From: Streptantibioticus ferralitis
GTDB taxonomy: Bacteria > Actinomycetota > Actinomycetes > Streptomycetales > Streptomycetaceae
DNA length: 64,000 nt
Direction: 5' to 3'
Assembly (NCBI RefSeq): GCF_029223525.1
Contig: NZ_JARHTQ010000009.1
Location: 186,001 to 250,000 of the forward strand
In this document: positions 16,039-24,571 of the stretch, one piece after another
How positions within the stretch are numbered: the stretch's first letter is position 1
How the letters are laid out: each line of letters opens with the position of its first letter
Translations under genes and position numbers: made by a program
Notes under the pieces: generated by a model
Told to the model about the DNA's origin: nothing
Database searches by the model: none
Seen by the model: only the letters and a program-made list of their open reading frames with translations

Positions 16039-17274
16039 ATGGCAAAGTCCCGACAGCCCAACGGCGCTTCCTCGATCTACCTCGGCAAGGACGGGAAGTG
16101 GCACGGCTACGTCACCGTCGGCGTCAAGGACGACGGCAAGCCCGACCGCCGCCACGTCAAGCGCAAGACCCGCGCCGACGCGACCAAGGCCGTCCGAGAG
16201 CTGGAGAGGCAGCGCGACTCCGGCAACGTCCTCAAGACCGGGCAGACCTGGACGCTCGCGGCATGGCTGACCCACTGGGTCGAGAACATCGCCGCGCTGC
16301 ACGTCTCCGAAAACACCATCGACGGCTACCGCGTGGCGGTCTACCACCACCTCATACCCGGCCTCGGCGCACACCGGCTGGAGAAGCTGGAGCCCGAGCA
16401 CCTGGAGCGGTTCTACAAGCGGATGCAGGAAAACGGCAGTTCGCCCGGGACCGCGCACCAGGTCCATCGGACCGTACGTGCCGCCCTCAACGAGGCAGTG
16501 CGCCGACGCCACCTCACCCTGAATCCGGTCTCCATCGCCAAGGCCCCGCGCCTGGAAGAGGAGGAGGTCGAGCCGTACACCGTCGAGGAGGTGCAACGGC
16601 TCCTGGACGAGGCCAACAGGCAGCGGCATTCGGCGCGGTGGGTCATCGCCCTGGCCTTGGGGCTGCGACAGGGCGAGGTGCTCGGCCTGAAGTGGACCGA
16701 CATCGACTTCGACCTCGGTGTCCTGGTCGTCCGCCGTGGCCGACTCCGGCCGCGCTACCAGCACGGCTGCGGCGACCGCTGCGGACGCAAGCCCGGGTAC
16801 TGCCCGCAGAAGATCAATACGCGGCGGGAGACGAAGGACACGAAGTCGCGTGCGGGCCGCCGCGCCATCGGCGTGCCAGGGCCGTTGCTCGCACTCCTCC
16901 TGCGGCACCGGTCGGAGCAGGAGCAGGAGCGGCAGGCCGCCGCAGACCTGTGGGTGGAGAAGGGCTACGTCTTCACCTCACCCACGGGCGAGCCGCTCAG
17001 CCCGAACACCGACCACCACCAGTGGAAGGCCCTCCTCAAGACGGCGGGCTTGCGCACAGGCCGTCTCCACGACGCCCGTCACACGGCGGCGACCGTACTG
17101 CTGATCCTCGGTGTCCCGGACACGGTCGTTGACGCGATCATGGGCTGGGAACCCGGCAAGTCCGCCCGGATGCGCCGCCGCTACCAGCACCTCACCAACC
17201 GGGTCCTCACAGACACCGCGGACAAGATCGGTGGGCTCCTTTGGCCCCTGCCCGAGGTGCCGCCTGTCGCCTGA
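16039..17274 (+). CDS. Tyrosine site-specific integrase
   Basis: A 411-residue tyrosine recombinase. It has an N-terminal arm-binding region, a SAM-like core-binding domain (about residues 65-165) and a catalytic domain with Arg210 (ALGLRQGEVLGL), His344 and Arg347 (LHDARHTAA) and Tyr382 (RRRYQHL). The second-His position is a Trp (MGWEP), a tolerated variant. A Cys-rich insert (HGCGDRCGRKPGYC) before the catalytic beta-hairpin is common in Streptomyces element integrases. It follows xis in the same direction and is followed by a strong terminator. Confidence 0.93.
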   Translation: MAKSRQPNGASSIYLGKDGKWHGYVTVGVKDDGKPDRRHVKRKTRADATKAVRELERQRDSGNVLKTGQTWTLAAWLTHWVENIAALHVSENTIDGYRVAVYHHLIPGLGAHRLEKLEPEHLERFYKRMQENGSSPGTAHQVHRTVRAALNEAVRRRHLTLNPVSIAKAPRLEEEEVEPYTVEEVQRLLDEANRQRHSARWVIALALGLRQGEVLGLKWTDIDFDLGVLVVRRGRLRPRYQHGCGDRCGRKPGYCPQKINTRRETKDTKSRAGRRAIGVPGPLLALLLRHRSEQEQERQAAADLWVEKGYVFTSPTGEPLSPNTDHHQWKALLKTAGLRTGRLHDARHTAATVLLILGVPDTVVDAIMGWEPGKSARMRRRYQHLTNRVLTDTADKIGGLLWPLPEVPPVA

Positions 17275-17299
17275 GCGCCCGCACTCCACCAGCGGGGCC

Positions 17300-17331
17300 G
17301 TCGGCCCGAATGCGTCGACATTCGGGCCGAC
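17300..17331 (+). terminator. Integrase terminator
   Basis: A perfect 13-bp stem (GTCGGCCCGAATG / CATTCGGGCCGAC) with a 6-base loop, 25 bases after the integrase stop. Confidence 0.85.
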
Positions 17332-17594
17332 TTGGGCTGGGCTCCCTACGAGTCCCGCCCCCTAGGCCGTGTATTGAAAGCAAACCTTGGGATCGTCGAA
17401 TGGCAGCTGAACGGGCTCAGTAATTTGATCTTCCGGCTCCTGACCGTCAGCGCCGGTGAACCCGGCGATTTACAGCCATAGCGACCACAACACCACCAGG
17501 GCGCGGGCGCGCCCCGAGACCGCTGGCGGCCGATCGCCAACGCCGCCGCAGACGCAGGGGCGGGCGGGTGAATGGCCTAGGCGGGGTGAGGAGG
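17332..17594. other. Intergenic stretch between the integrase and the ABC-3C cargo
   Basis: No supported gene. The CCCCTAGGCCGTGTATTG segment at about 17360 looks somewhat like an IS end but has no partner that I can align. The stretch separates the integration module from the defence cargo and may be the scar of cargo insertion. Confidence 0.35.
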
Positions 17595-19610
17595 TTATTC
17601 GGGGCTGCCTTCGTCTGTAGTGGTCTCGTCGTCGATCAGCCCGTAGGGAGGTCGGTCCTCGTTGCGGCTGTACCGGACTACGACGTTCTCTTCCACGAGC
17701 ATGGGCGGACTGTTGTCGACGATGATCACCTGGGCACCGGCCCCCTGTTCAGCCAGCCAGTTGGTCAGGTGGCGGTAGAAGTCGTCGATGGCGATCGCGT
17801 CTGCGATTACCGCGTCCCGGGTGGCGCCGTGGCCCAGGTTCTTCTGCGGGCTGTCGATCATGAGGAAGCCGGGGTGGGCGGCCGATGTTTCGACGGCCAC
17901 CTCGAAGACGGCCAGCTGCCAGGCCAGGGTCAGGAGTGTTCTGGCGCCGGATGATGCCTCGCGGTAGGAGTCGCCGCGTACGTGAGGAACCAGGTTCGTG
18001 TCGATCATCGGCTGGCTGAGTTTCGGGTAGCGCCACTGCCGCAGGAGGTCGTTGTACCGGCCGCTGATTCGGCCGACGACCAGGTCCCGGTCCTGTGCGG
18101 CATCTCCCAGCCGGTCGCGTTCCTCCCGCAGGCGTTCGATCTGTGCCTCCTGCCGCTCCACGAGCGCGGCGCGCTTCTCCAGGCCAGCCTGAAGCTTCGC
18201 CGCGTTCTCGGCGTGCTGGAGATGACGGAGGACTTCCTCGCGCCGGCGCTGGAGGTTGTCCCGAGCGGCGAGGAACGGGGTGACGGTGGGCGAAGTGGCT
18301 TCGTCGACTGCGGCCGCGGCACGTTCTTCGTCGATGGCGGCGTCTTCTGCCTGGAGCTTCAACGTGGCGAGCGAGCTGTCCAGGCCCTCGATGTAGGCAG
18401 TGATCTCCTTCAAACGGGCCTTGGTGGCCCTGACCTCGGCCGCGACGTCCAGCCGCCCTTCATCCGACGAGTGCTCGGCTGTGGCGGTGCCGAGCGTCAG
18501 GTGACTGTCGCCGTGGGGCAGCTCGTGGCTGCACAGACTGCACGAGCCGTTCTCCACCGACGGGGGAGCGGGCAGCCGATTCAGGCACGCTGGGCAGGTC
18601 GTGACGCTGAGGGGGTCGAACAGGCGCTGCGCTTCGGCCAGCATATTGAGCTTGACGAGGTCGTCCGCGTACTGCGCCCGCAGCGGCATCATCCGGGTGA
18701 GTTGCGTCTCGCAGTCACGTACCACGCCGGCGGCTCGCCGGGCGCGCTGGGCAGCTTGCTGGTGCTCGCGGCGCAGACGCCCGGCGAAGGTGGTGTCGGC
18801 TTGCGCTGCCTCGTCGAGGACCCGTAGCTGCTCGGTCAGCTCCCGCAGCTCGCCTTCGTATTGCTCAGCGATCAGCGCGCCGACCGTGGGAACGTCCTGC
18901 TCGTCGACGAACGCCCGTGCTGCGGCGAGTTCGGAGCGTGCCTGGGTGAGTCGGGCGCCCAGTTCCTTGATGCGTTGCCCAAGCTCGACGGCGCGGTCGT
19001 CGTGAACGCCGAAGACGACGTCGACCACCTGCTTCAGCTTGTGCTTCTTCATGTACTCGTTCTCGAACAGGAAGTTCTTGGAGGCGATGCGCTCGTTGGG
19101 CAGGAACGCGAGGTTCATGAGGTCGCGGATGCTCAGGGGGTCGGTCCGGGACTCACGGCTGGAGGGGGCCTCCCGCAGCTGGACGCCTTCGAGCTTGCAG
19201 TGCCCCAGCAGCAGAGCGGAGAGGCTCTCGGGCGCTCCCGCTGGCTCGATGGTCCTGCTCTCAGGCTTGGAGAGCGGCGGGCTGTCCAGCGTCCCGCGGC
19301 GTACGTAGGCGACCTTCGACGGCTCCCCGACGGGCCGTTCGATGACGTGCGGTTCGCCGGACAGCTCGACTTCCAGAAGGCAGGAACGGACCTTCCGCAG
19401 CACCTCAGGATGCCGTGGATGGCGCTTCCCACCGAGGCCGTAGGCGATGAACTCCAACACCGCGGTCTTGCCCGAGCTGAATGCCCCGGCCACCACGGAC
19501 AGGTCCCGCACACGCTGGTCCTGCGTGAAATCGACGTCATAGTTCCGGCCGACGCCGGCAAGGCGCAGGCGCCGGATCCGGATGCCCGGCAGAGGCTGCA
19601 TGGTGGTCAT
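17595..19610 (-). CDS. SMC/Rad50-like ABC ATPase of an ABC-3C-type system
   Basis: A 671-residue ATPase. Walker A is at residues 42-49 (GAFSSGKT), a long coiled coil occupies about 190-520 with a zinc-hook-like pair Cys339-x2-Cys342 and Cys357-x2-Cys360 near its middle, the ABC signature is around Ser553-Ser554-Gly555 and Walker B ends at Asp586 (FLMIDSPQ). This is the architecture of the ATPase of ABC-three-component systems, predicted sensors in biological conflict. Its ATG overlaps the stop of the middle component (ATGA), so it is the last gene of a minus-strand three-gene operon. Confidence 0.85.
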   Translation of the reverse strand: MTTMQPLPGIRIRRLRLAGVGRNYDVDFTQDQRVRDLSVVAGAFSSGKTAVLEFIAYGLGGKRHPRHPEVLRKVRSCLLEVELSGEPHVIERPVGEPSKVAYVRRGTLDSPPLSKPESRTIEPAGAPESLSALLLGHCKLEGVQLREAPSSRESRTDPLSIRDLMNLAFLPNERIASKNFLFENEYMKKHKLKQVVDVVFGVHDDRAVELGQRIKELGARLTQARSELAAARAFVDEQDVPTVGALIAEQYEGELRELTEQLRVLDEAAQADTTFAGRLRREHQQAAQRARRAAGVVRDCETQLTRMMPLRAQYADDLVKLNMLAEAQRLFDPLSVTTCPACLNRLPAPPSVENGSCSLCSHELPHGDSHLTLGTATAEHSSDEGRLDVAAEVRATKARLKEITAYIEGLDSSLATLKLQAEDAAIDEERAAAAVDEATSPTVTPFLAARDNLQRRREEVLRHLQHAENAAKLQAGLEKRAALVERQEAQIERLREERDRLGDAAQDRDLVVGRISGRYNDLLRQWRYPKLSQPMIDTNLVPHVRGDSYREASSGARTLLTLAWQLAVFEVAVETSAAHPGFLMIDSPQKNLGHGATRDAVIADAIAIDDFYRHLTNWLAEQGAGAQVIIVDNSPPMLVEENVVVRYSRNEDRPPYGLIDDETTTDEGSPE

Positions 19611-20185
19611 CCCTCCCAGGGCATGTCAGGTGCCTGCGGTCCAGGACCCAGCACGCTGAGGAGCGCGGCACCGGGACCGCCCTCTCCATCCGGCCGCAGC
19701 CACCGTGCGGTCTGTTCCCGCAGCGCCTTGTCGCTGAGCTTGCGGAGGCTACGCACGACGATGGACGCCGCAGTGGTGAACGACGCGGCGTAGGTGGCGG
19801 TGAAGCGAGCCCCGAGTTCCCGACCGCGGTTGCTGATCGAATAGGCGAAGGCGCCGTTGCGGTTGTGGACCTCGCAACACCCGTAAGCCACGAGCAGTCC
19901 GAGGTCGTGCTGGATGCGCTCGCGTCGACTGGTGAAGCGCTGCGAGGAGGACGCGTACGAGAGCACCTGCGGATCGAACCCGGCCAGCCTGAGCATATTG
20001 CCCTCCCGGCCGTCGGAATCGACGACGAGGAAGGGATTCGCCGACAGGAAGTCGTAGTAGCCGATGCGCTCCAGGCTCGCCCCCTTCGCGTCCTGTCCGG
20101 CGACAGCGTCGAGAAGAAGAAGCAGCTGCGCCAGCCGGAAGGTCACCTCGTCCTCCGGCATCATCACCGGCCGGTGTGCTTCCAC
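19607..20185 (-). CDS. ABC-3C middle-component-like protein
   Basis: A 192-residue helical protein with pattern DEVTFRLAQLLLLLDAV near the N-terminus, a winged-helix-like region (RIGYYDFLSANPFLV) and a C-terminal GRELGARFTATYAA segment. Size, order and neighbours match the 'middle component' that links ATPase and effector in ABC-3C systems. I chose the GTG at 20185 because GAGGAG lies 6 bases upstream; a double ATG at 20164/20161 is the alternative. Sequence upstream to 20446 in the same frame is antisense-like and overlaps the effector gene. Confidence 0.7.
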   Translation of the reverse strand: MEAHRPVMMPEDEVTFRLAQLLLLLDAVAGQDAKGASLERIGYYDFLSANPFLVVDSDGREGNMLRLAGFDPQVLSYASSSQRFTSRRERIQHDLGLLVAYGCCEVHNRNGAFAYSISNRGRELGARFTATYAASFTTAASIVVRSLRKLSDKALREQTARWLRPDGEGGPGAALLSVLGPGPQAPDMPWEG

Positions 20186-20226
20186 AGCGAACTCCTCGTA
20201 GGTCTGACAGGACAGGCGACGGCGGG

Positions 20227-21212
20227 TCAGCCGTCGGAGTGCTCGGCGGCGATCTGCCGCCAGTGTTTGACCCAGCCCGCCTTGCGGTTGTCCACGAGCC
20301 GGTGGACCAGCCCCCAGCTGTGCACCAGCTCCAGGCGGAGCGACTTCGGCAGTTTGTCGTGCTCGTTGCGTACATCCCGCCAGACACGGGTGTGGAGAAC
20401 CCGAAGCGCGTCCTCGGCCGCGCATTCGTTGAACTGCATCTCCCATAGACCGTGGAGCGTCGCATCGGCGGAACTGAGCGCCGCCACCTCCGCCGGAACA
20501 TCCTTGTGCGCGATCTCGCGAGCCACCAGATCGGCATTGAAGAACTGCCTCTTGGCCGAGTCCAGCTCTACGTGGCCGGCCTCGGTCATCTGCCGAATGA
20601 ACAAGGCGGAGCCAAGGGCGGCTGCCTTGTCGTCCTCGACCTCGAGTACCAGCCGAAGCTGCTCCACGGGGGCGGGGGCGGGGGCGGGGGCGGCCTGAGC
20701 GTACGTCTCGTAGAAGCCGCGACGCACGTCGTCGCCCTCGGGGCTAAGCAGCTCTTCCGGAGGGCGGTCTCGTCCCAGAGCTGGATGACGAGGCTGTGTT
20801 CCTTCTCCCTCGCCTTCGTCCACGTGTCCCACCATGCCGTCATGGGGCCGTCCATGCTGGAGGGGATGCACAGAATCCAGCTGGCGATGGTGTGGCCGTT
20901 CTTGACGGCTGCCTTCAGCACGTTGTCGAGCGAGTCTGTGACCTGCTGTACGTGCTTCTTGGTGGTGACCGGCATGAAGTACTTGGACTGCCACACTGTG
21001 ATCGCTCCGCCGAGGTTTCCGGCGAAGGCGTCGATACCCCAGTCGCCCGGGTTCGCAGCGACGGACCGTACGTTTGGGGTCGTCGCGGCGGCAAGCTGAG
21101 CGATCATCGTTTCGAAGTCGTCGCGGGCTCCGCCGAGGCTTCCCCCGCGGACTGCGTGCACGTCGAAGCTGATTGGCTGGACACCCGTCGGCACGGCTAT
21201 CGAGTCAGGCAC
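20227..21212 (-). pseudogene. ABC-3C effector with Mrr-like nuclease domain, frameshifted
   Basis: The N-terminal about 150 residues (GTG start at 21212) form a restriction-endonuclease-like domain with Asp57, Asp61 and Gln75-x-Lys77 (GDWGIDAF, WQSKYF). The last coding stretch in this frame reads LWDETALRK; the next homologous-looking stretch, ELLSPEGDDVRRGFYETYAQ, is in another frame and continues to the TGA at 20227. One added G near 20757-20762 would join them. The C-terminal half is helical, as expected of the ABC-3C effector tail that binds its partners. As read here the nuclease is separated from the tail, so the system is either inactive or the base is a sequencing error. Confidence 0.75.
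20668..20693 (+). repeat. GGGGGC hexamer repeat, potential G-quadruplex
   Basis: Four runs of five G separated by single C bases on the + strand, within the effector gene where the minus strand encodes an Ala-Pro repeat. Four closely spaced G-runs satisfy the usual sequence rule for an intramolecular G-quadruplex. Confidence 0.8.
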
Positions 21213-21497
21213 AGCCCACCCCCCTGCGCCGGTGGCTGCACACAGGATGTTCCCCGTGCGTCACACGCCGTATCGGTGGAGCCTATCCAACGGCCACTCG
21301 TCTGATCAAGAAGTGGAACGCCCCGGCATCTCAAGTACGGTCCACTGCGCGGCACGGCAATCGCGCGAAACCTGCGGGCCACGGTTCAGGCGTGCAGGTC
21401 GTCTTGGCGAGAGGGCTGCAGCCCTCAGCCCTCTCCCGCAGGGGGCCGCCCGCCCCCTGATCGCGGCAACTGCAACCCAAACTGCAACCCTCAACGC
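21213..21497. other. Inferred right-end (attR side) region of the element
   Basis: No supported gene. The direct repeat AACTGCAACCC occurs at 21468-21478 and 21480-21490, 12 bases apart, in the place and form expected of integrase arm-type sites. The tRNA-Ser terminator follows. The core crossover site is probably inside the tRNA 3' half, but its second copy is outside the window. Confidence 0.5.
21468..21490. repeat. Tandem AACTGCAACCC pair, candidate integrase arm sites
   Basis: Two identical 11-mers spaced by 12 bases, close to the 3' end of tRNA-Ser(GGA). Confidence 0.7.
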
Positions 21498-21531
21498 CGA
21501 AGGGCCCCACCGCGAACGGTGGGGCCCTTCG
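21498..21531 (-). terminator. Terminator of tRNA-Ser(GGA)
   Basis: A perfect 15-bp stem (CGAAGGGCCCCACCG / CGGTGGGGCCCTTCG) with a CGAA loop, 22 bases beyond the tRNA 3' end on the minus strand. Confidence 0.8.
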
Positions 21532-21553
21532 ACATCGTGCCCGGTGAGAGCAC

Positions 21554-21641
21554 TGGCGGAGGATACGAGATTCGAACTCGTGAGGGGTTGCCCCCAACAC
21601 GCTTTCCAAGCGTGCGCCCTAGGCCTCTAGGCGAATCCTCC
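21554..21641 (-). tRNA. tRNA-Ser(GGA)
   Basis: On the minus strand the acceptor stem GGAGGAT pairs with ATCCTCC, the anticodon loop TTGGAAA gives GGA, a long variable arm typical of tRNA-Ser follows, and the T-loop is TTCGAAT. The CCA end is encoded (21554-21556). It is the inferred integration site of the element. Confidence 0.95.
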
Positions 21642-21715
21642 GCGGCAAACATTACAAGACTCCAAGGGGTGGTTGCGAACTCGATCCCCGGCGGGCCGAT
21701 CGGGTACCCTGGGCA

Positions 21716-21805
21716 CAGCCCCTCACGTGGCGCTATCTCGCTGAACCCCCCCAGGGCCGGAAGGCAGCAAGGGTAGGTGGGCTCTGGCGGGTGCGTGAGG
21801 GGTCT
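21716..21805 (+). ncRNA. ffs: 4.5S-type SRP RNA
   Basis: The universally conserved SRP domain tip is visible (CAGGGCCGGAAGGCAGCAAG, with the GGAA tetraloop and the internal loop strands), closed by a stem CCCCTCACG (21719-21727) / CGTGAGGGG (21794-21802). It is the small bacterial SRP RNA, partner of Ffh. Ends are approximate. Confidence 0.95.
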
Positions 21806-21976
21806 TCTCTTGCCCGGGGCGCGGAACGTGATCTTGCGAGGTGCGCCCGGGCCTGCGGTGATCCCTGTGGTGGATCTTGTGCGGTTCGGTTCCGGCCGCC
21901 GCGGCACTCCCGCGTACCGGCTCGCGCCGCTGCGGCGAGGCTGCGCCCGCACTGGCTTGGCCGGTAGGCTTTCCGT

Positions 21977-22273
21977 GTGATCTTCAAGCGCATCGGAAGC
22001 AGTCGGCCGTATCCCGACCACGGCCGCACGAGCACCCGCGAGTGGGCGGACGTCGCGCCGCGCCCGGTACGCCTCGACCAGTTGGTCACCACGAAGGGCC
22101 AGCTCGACCTGGAGACGCTCTTGGCCGAGGACTCGACGTTCTACGGGGATCTCTTCGCGCACGTCGTGAAGTGGCAAGGCGACCTCTATCTGGAGGACGG
22201 TCTGCACCGGGCCGTGCGGGCGGCGCTCCAGCAGCGCCAGGTGCTGCACGCGCGCGTCCTCGAGATGGACTGA
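21977..22273 (+). CDS. Conserved small actinobacterial protein
   Basis: A 98-residue protein starting at a GTG. It is well-formed (LDQLVTTKGQLDLETLLAED then VVKWQGDLYLEDGLHRAVRA) and resembles a small family conserved next to LytR_C genes in Streptomyces, sometimes annotated as VapB-like antitoxin; no toxin partner is visible here, so I regard that name as unproven. It lies between ffs and the LytR_C gene. Confidence 0.8.
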   Translation: MIFKRIGSSRPYPDHGRTSTREWADVAPRPVRLDQLVTTKGQLDLETLLAEDSTFYGDLFAHVVKWQGDLYLEDGLHRAVRAALQQRQVLHARVLEMD

Positions 22274-22420
22274 CCGGACGATCCGCGCCAGGGGGGAGTA
22301 TGCCGGAAATGATCCGGACTGACCCTCCCTCAAGGGGTAATTGATCCTTTCGGGTTGACGGATACGCCATTCGTTGATCATCTAGTAGGCCCCGGCGGAA
22401 TCCAGCACTACGCTGCGGCT

Positions 22421-23065
22421 ATGAGCATGCTCACACCCCCCGGCATGGGCGGAAAGTACCGGATCACCGGGAACCAGTACCCGCGCATGCGGCGGCCGCG
22501 CAACAACCGCCGCATCGTGCTGTCCGCCGTCGCCGCCGTTGCCGTGGTCGGGCTGATCGGCTGGGGAACAGTGCAGCTCATCCATGTCTTCGGGGGCAGG
22601 TTCGGCAGCTCGCACACCACCGCCAGCGCCTCGCACTGCGCGGTCGGCTCCAAGGCGGGCGGAGCCCCGGCCAGCGTGCCCAAGCCCGCCGCCGTCACCG
22701 TCAATGTCTACAACGCCACGTCACGCGGCGGACTCGCCAAGACCACCGCCGACGAACTGAAGAAGCGCGGCTTCGCGGTCGGCAAGGTCGGCAACGCCCC
22801 GGCCGCCTACGACAAGAAGGTCAAGGGCACCGCCATACTGCTCGGCGGGCCCCCGGCGCAGGGGGCGCTCAAGGTGCTCGGCACCCAGCTCGCGGCCGCG
22901 GATGTGAAGACCGACCCGTCACGGACCGGCGCGGCCGACGTCGATCTGATCATCGGTGACGGGTTTGCCGCGCTCGATCCGCAGAAGAACGCGGACCAGG
23001 CGCTGGCCGCCCTCACCCAGGCCGCGCCCACGGCGTCGTCGCCGGGCCACGCCAAGGCCTGCTGA
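22421..23065 (+). CDS. LytR C-terminal domain membrane protein
   Basis: A 214-residue protein with a basic cytoplasmic tail, one membrane span at about residues 34-52 (IVLSAVAAVAVVGLIGW) and an extracytoplasmic LytR_C domain from about residue 88 (VTVNVYNATSRGGLAKTTA). This domain occurs alone or after LytR-CpsA-Psr domains that attach glycopolymers to peptidoglycan; a stand-alone copy probably has an accessory role in the envelope. The start is the ATG at 22421, which leaves a normal N-terminal tail before the span. Confidence 0.88.
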   Translation: MSMLTPPGMGGKYRITGNQYPRMRRPRNNRRIVLSAVAAVAVVGLIGWGTVQLIHVFGGRFGSSHTTASASHCAVGSKAGGAPASVPKPAAVTVNVYNATSRGGLAKTTADELKKRGFAVGKVGNAPAAYDKKVKGTAILLGGPPAQGALKVLGTQLAAADVKTDPSRTGAADVDLIIGDGFAALDPQKNADQALAALTQAAPTASSPGHAKAC

Positions 23066-23272
23066 ACGGCCGCCGGACGGCTCCGACGGCCGGCGGGGTC
23101 CGGTAGGGCCGCCAGGGCCCGTCCAGCGGATCTTCAGCGCCAGGTCGGTGGGATCTTCGGCACCGGGGCGCCCGCGGGCCGTGGCAGCGGCTGAACGCCG
23201 CTCGGCGCACCCCAGCGGGCAGCGCCGAACCGGCCGCGCCCGACGGTGGTCCGCCGGGCCGGCCCCGAACCG

Positions 23273-23908
23273 CTAACCAACCGTCCCGTACATCCGGTCA
23301 CCCGCGTCGCCCAGACCCGGGACGATGTAGCCGTGCTCGTTGAGCCGCTCGTCGATCGAGGCGGTGACCACGGTGACCGGCTGCCCGGCGAGCTCGCGCT
23401 CCATGACCTCCACGCCCTCGGGCGCGGCCAGCAGGCAGAGTGCGGTCACATCGTCCGCGCCCCGCTCTATGAGCGTGTTGATCGCGGCCACCAGGGTGCC
23501 GCCGGTGGCGAGCATCGGGTCGAGCACGTAGACCTGGCGGCCGGACAGATCGTCCGGCATCCGGGTCGCGTACGTGGAGGCCTTGAGCGTGTCCTCGTCG
23601 CGGACCATGCCGAGGAAGCCGACCTCGGCGGTCGGCAGCAGCCGCACCATGCCGTCGAGCATGCCGAGCCCGGCACGCAGGATCGGTACGACCAGCGGGC
23701 GCGGATGCGAAAGCCGGACACCGGTGGTGGGGCAGACCGGCGTGACGATGTCGACCGGCTCGATGCGTACGTCACGAGTGGCTTCGTACGCGAGCAGGGT
23801 GACGAGCTCGTCGGTGAGCCGCCGGAAGGTGGGCGAGTCGGTGCGCTGATCGCGCAGCGTGGTGAGTTTGTGCGCCACCAGCGGGTGGTCGACGACGTGG
23901 ATCCGCAT
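23273..23908 (-). CDS. upp: Uracil phosphoribosyltransferase
   Basis: A 211-residue protein covering the whole family length. It has the PRPP-binding motif [18 protein letters not shown] (about residues 126-143) and the uracil-binding end [18 protein letters not shown]. It converts uracil and PRPP to UMP in pyrimidine salvage. It is convergent with the LytR_C gene and divergent from the small protein at 24090. Confidence 0.97.
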   Translation of the reverse strand: MRIHVVDHPLVAHKLTTLRDQRTDSPTFRRLTDELVTLLAYEATRDVRIEPVDIVTPVCPTTGVRLSHPRPLVVPILRAGLGMLDGMVRLLPTAEVGFLGMVRDEDTLKASTYATRMPDDLSGRQVYVLDPMLATGGTLVAAINTLIERGADDVTALCLLAAPEGVEVMERELAGQPVTVVTASIDERLNEHGYIVPGLGDAGDRMYGTVG

Positions 23909-24089
23909 GCCCTCGACATTAACTGAGGTTCAGGGGTGGAAACCGCCACCGGGGCAGGCGCGGAAGGCCGCCCGAGGGCCCCCTCCAGGCCGCCGCGACA
24001 CCGCCGCGAGCGCCCGACGGGCATCAATCGCGACCTTGGGGGAAAGTGTGACGGTATGCCGTGCGTAACCGTACGTAGAGGTGGTAGCC

Positions 24090-24365
24090 ATGGCTGAGCG
24101 GCGAGAGAGGCGCGACGGACAGCAGGGGCCGGTCGGCCCCGGCGCCGGGAAGTCCATGCCCGATCCCGCCGACCCGCCCGGGGCCTCGGAGCAATCCGCG
24201 GCCCAGGACACCACGGAGGACCACGACGCGGAGCGCAGGCGGCGGCGCGCCCTGTTCCTGCGCGAGTTGCACGAGGCCAAGGAGCTACGGGCCAGGGTGC
24301 AGCCGAGAAGGGCCCGCGCGGCCCGCGCGCGCGAGCAGATGCGGATGCGGACTTTCCGGTGGTGA
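24090..24365 (+). CDS. Small charged protein of unknown function
   Basis: A 91-residue protein, disordered in the first half and with a highly basic amphipathic helix in the second (RRRRALFLRELHEAKELRAR). ATG at 24090 with GAGG 8 bases upstream; a GTG at 24081 would overlap that site. I do not recognise a family; similar short basic proteins are common in Streptomyces. Confidence 0.6.
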   Translation: MAERRERRDGQQGPVGPGAGKSMPDPADPPGASEQSAAQDTTEDHDAERRRRRALFLRELHEAKELRARVQPRRARAARAREQMRMRTFRW

Positions 24366-24571
24366 CGGCCCGCCCGGCGACCCGGGGTGTCCGCCGGTAA
24401 CACCGCCAAACAGCCACCCGAGCGTCCTAAAAAGCCCGAAAAAACGTGCACGGCCTGGCACGACGCAGTGCGGAAGACCCTTCCCAACGCTTAGGTTTCT
24501 GCCACGATGCCGAGTGGGCGGGACATAATCCCGTCCGTCCCGGCACACCTAGGACCAGTGGGAGAGTCACG

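Larger units (their letters stand above)
1..21553. mobile_element. Integrated mobilizable element (right part), inferred site tRNA-Ser(GGA)
   Basis: The block carries integrase, excisionase, XRE regulator, DUF3631 ATPase, DUF2637 membrane protein, MobC and MobA relaxase in a compact set, with accessory genes on both sides, and it ends beside the 3' end of a tRNA-Ser gene. Core chromosomal genes (ffs, LytR_C, upp, tadA) begin immediately after the tRNA. This is the usual layout of actinomycete integrative elements. No FtsK/TraB-type translocase is visible, so transfer would need a helper unless one lies left of the window. The left end and the second attachment site are outside the window, so the boundary at 21.55 kb is inferred from context, not from a seen direct repeat. 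Confidence 0.8.

Noticed and set aside
17360..17372. Attachment-site copy of the tRNA-Ser
   Set aside because: It shares only CCCTAGGCC with the D-arm side of the tRNA, not the 3' half expected of an attachment core.
17360..17580. Insertion-sequence remnant
   Set aside because: An IS-end-like CTAGGCCGTGTATTG occurs, but no matching inverted end or transposase fragment can be seen.
21977..22273. VapB antitoxin annotation
   Set aside because: No toxin gene is next to it and no AbrB or ribbon-helix-helix motif is evident; kept as a conserved protein of unknown function.
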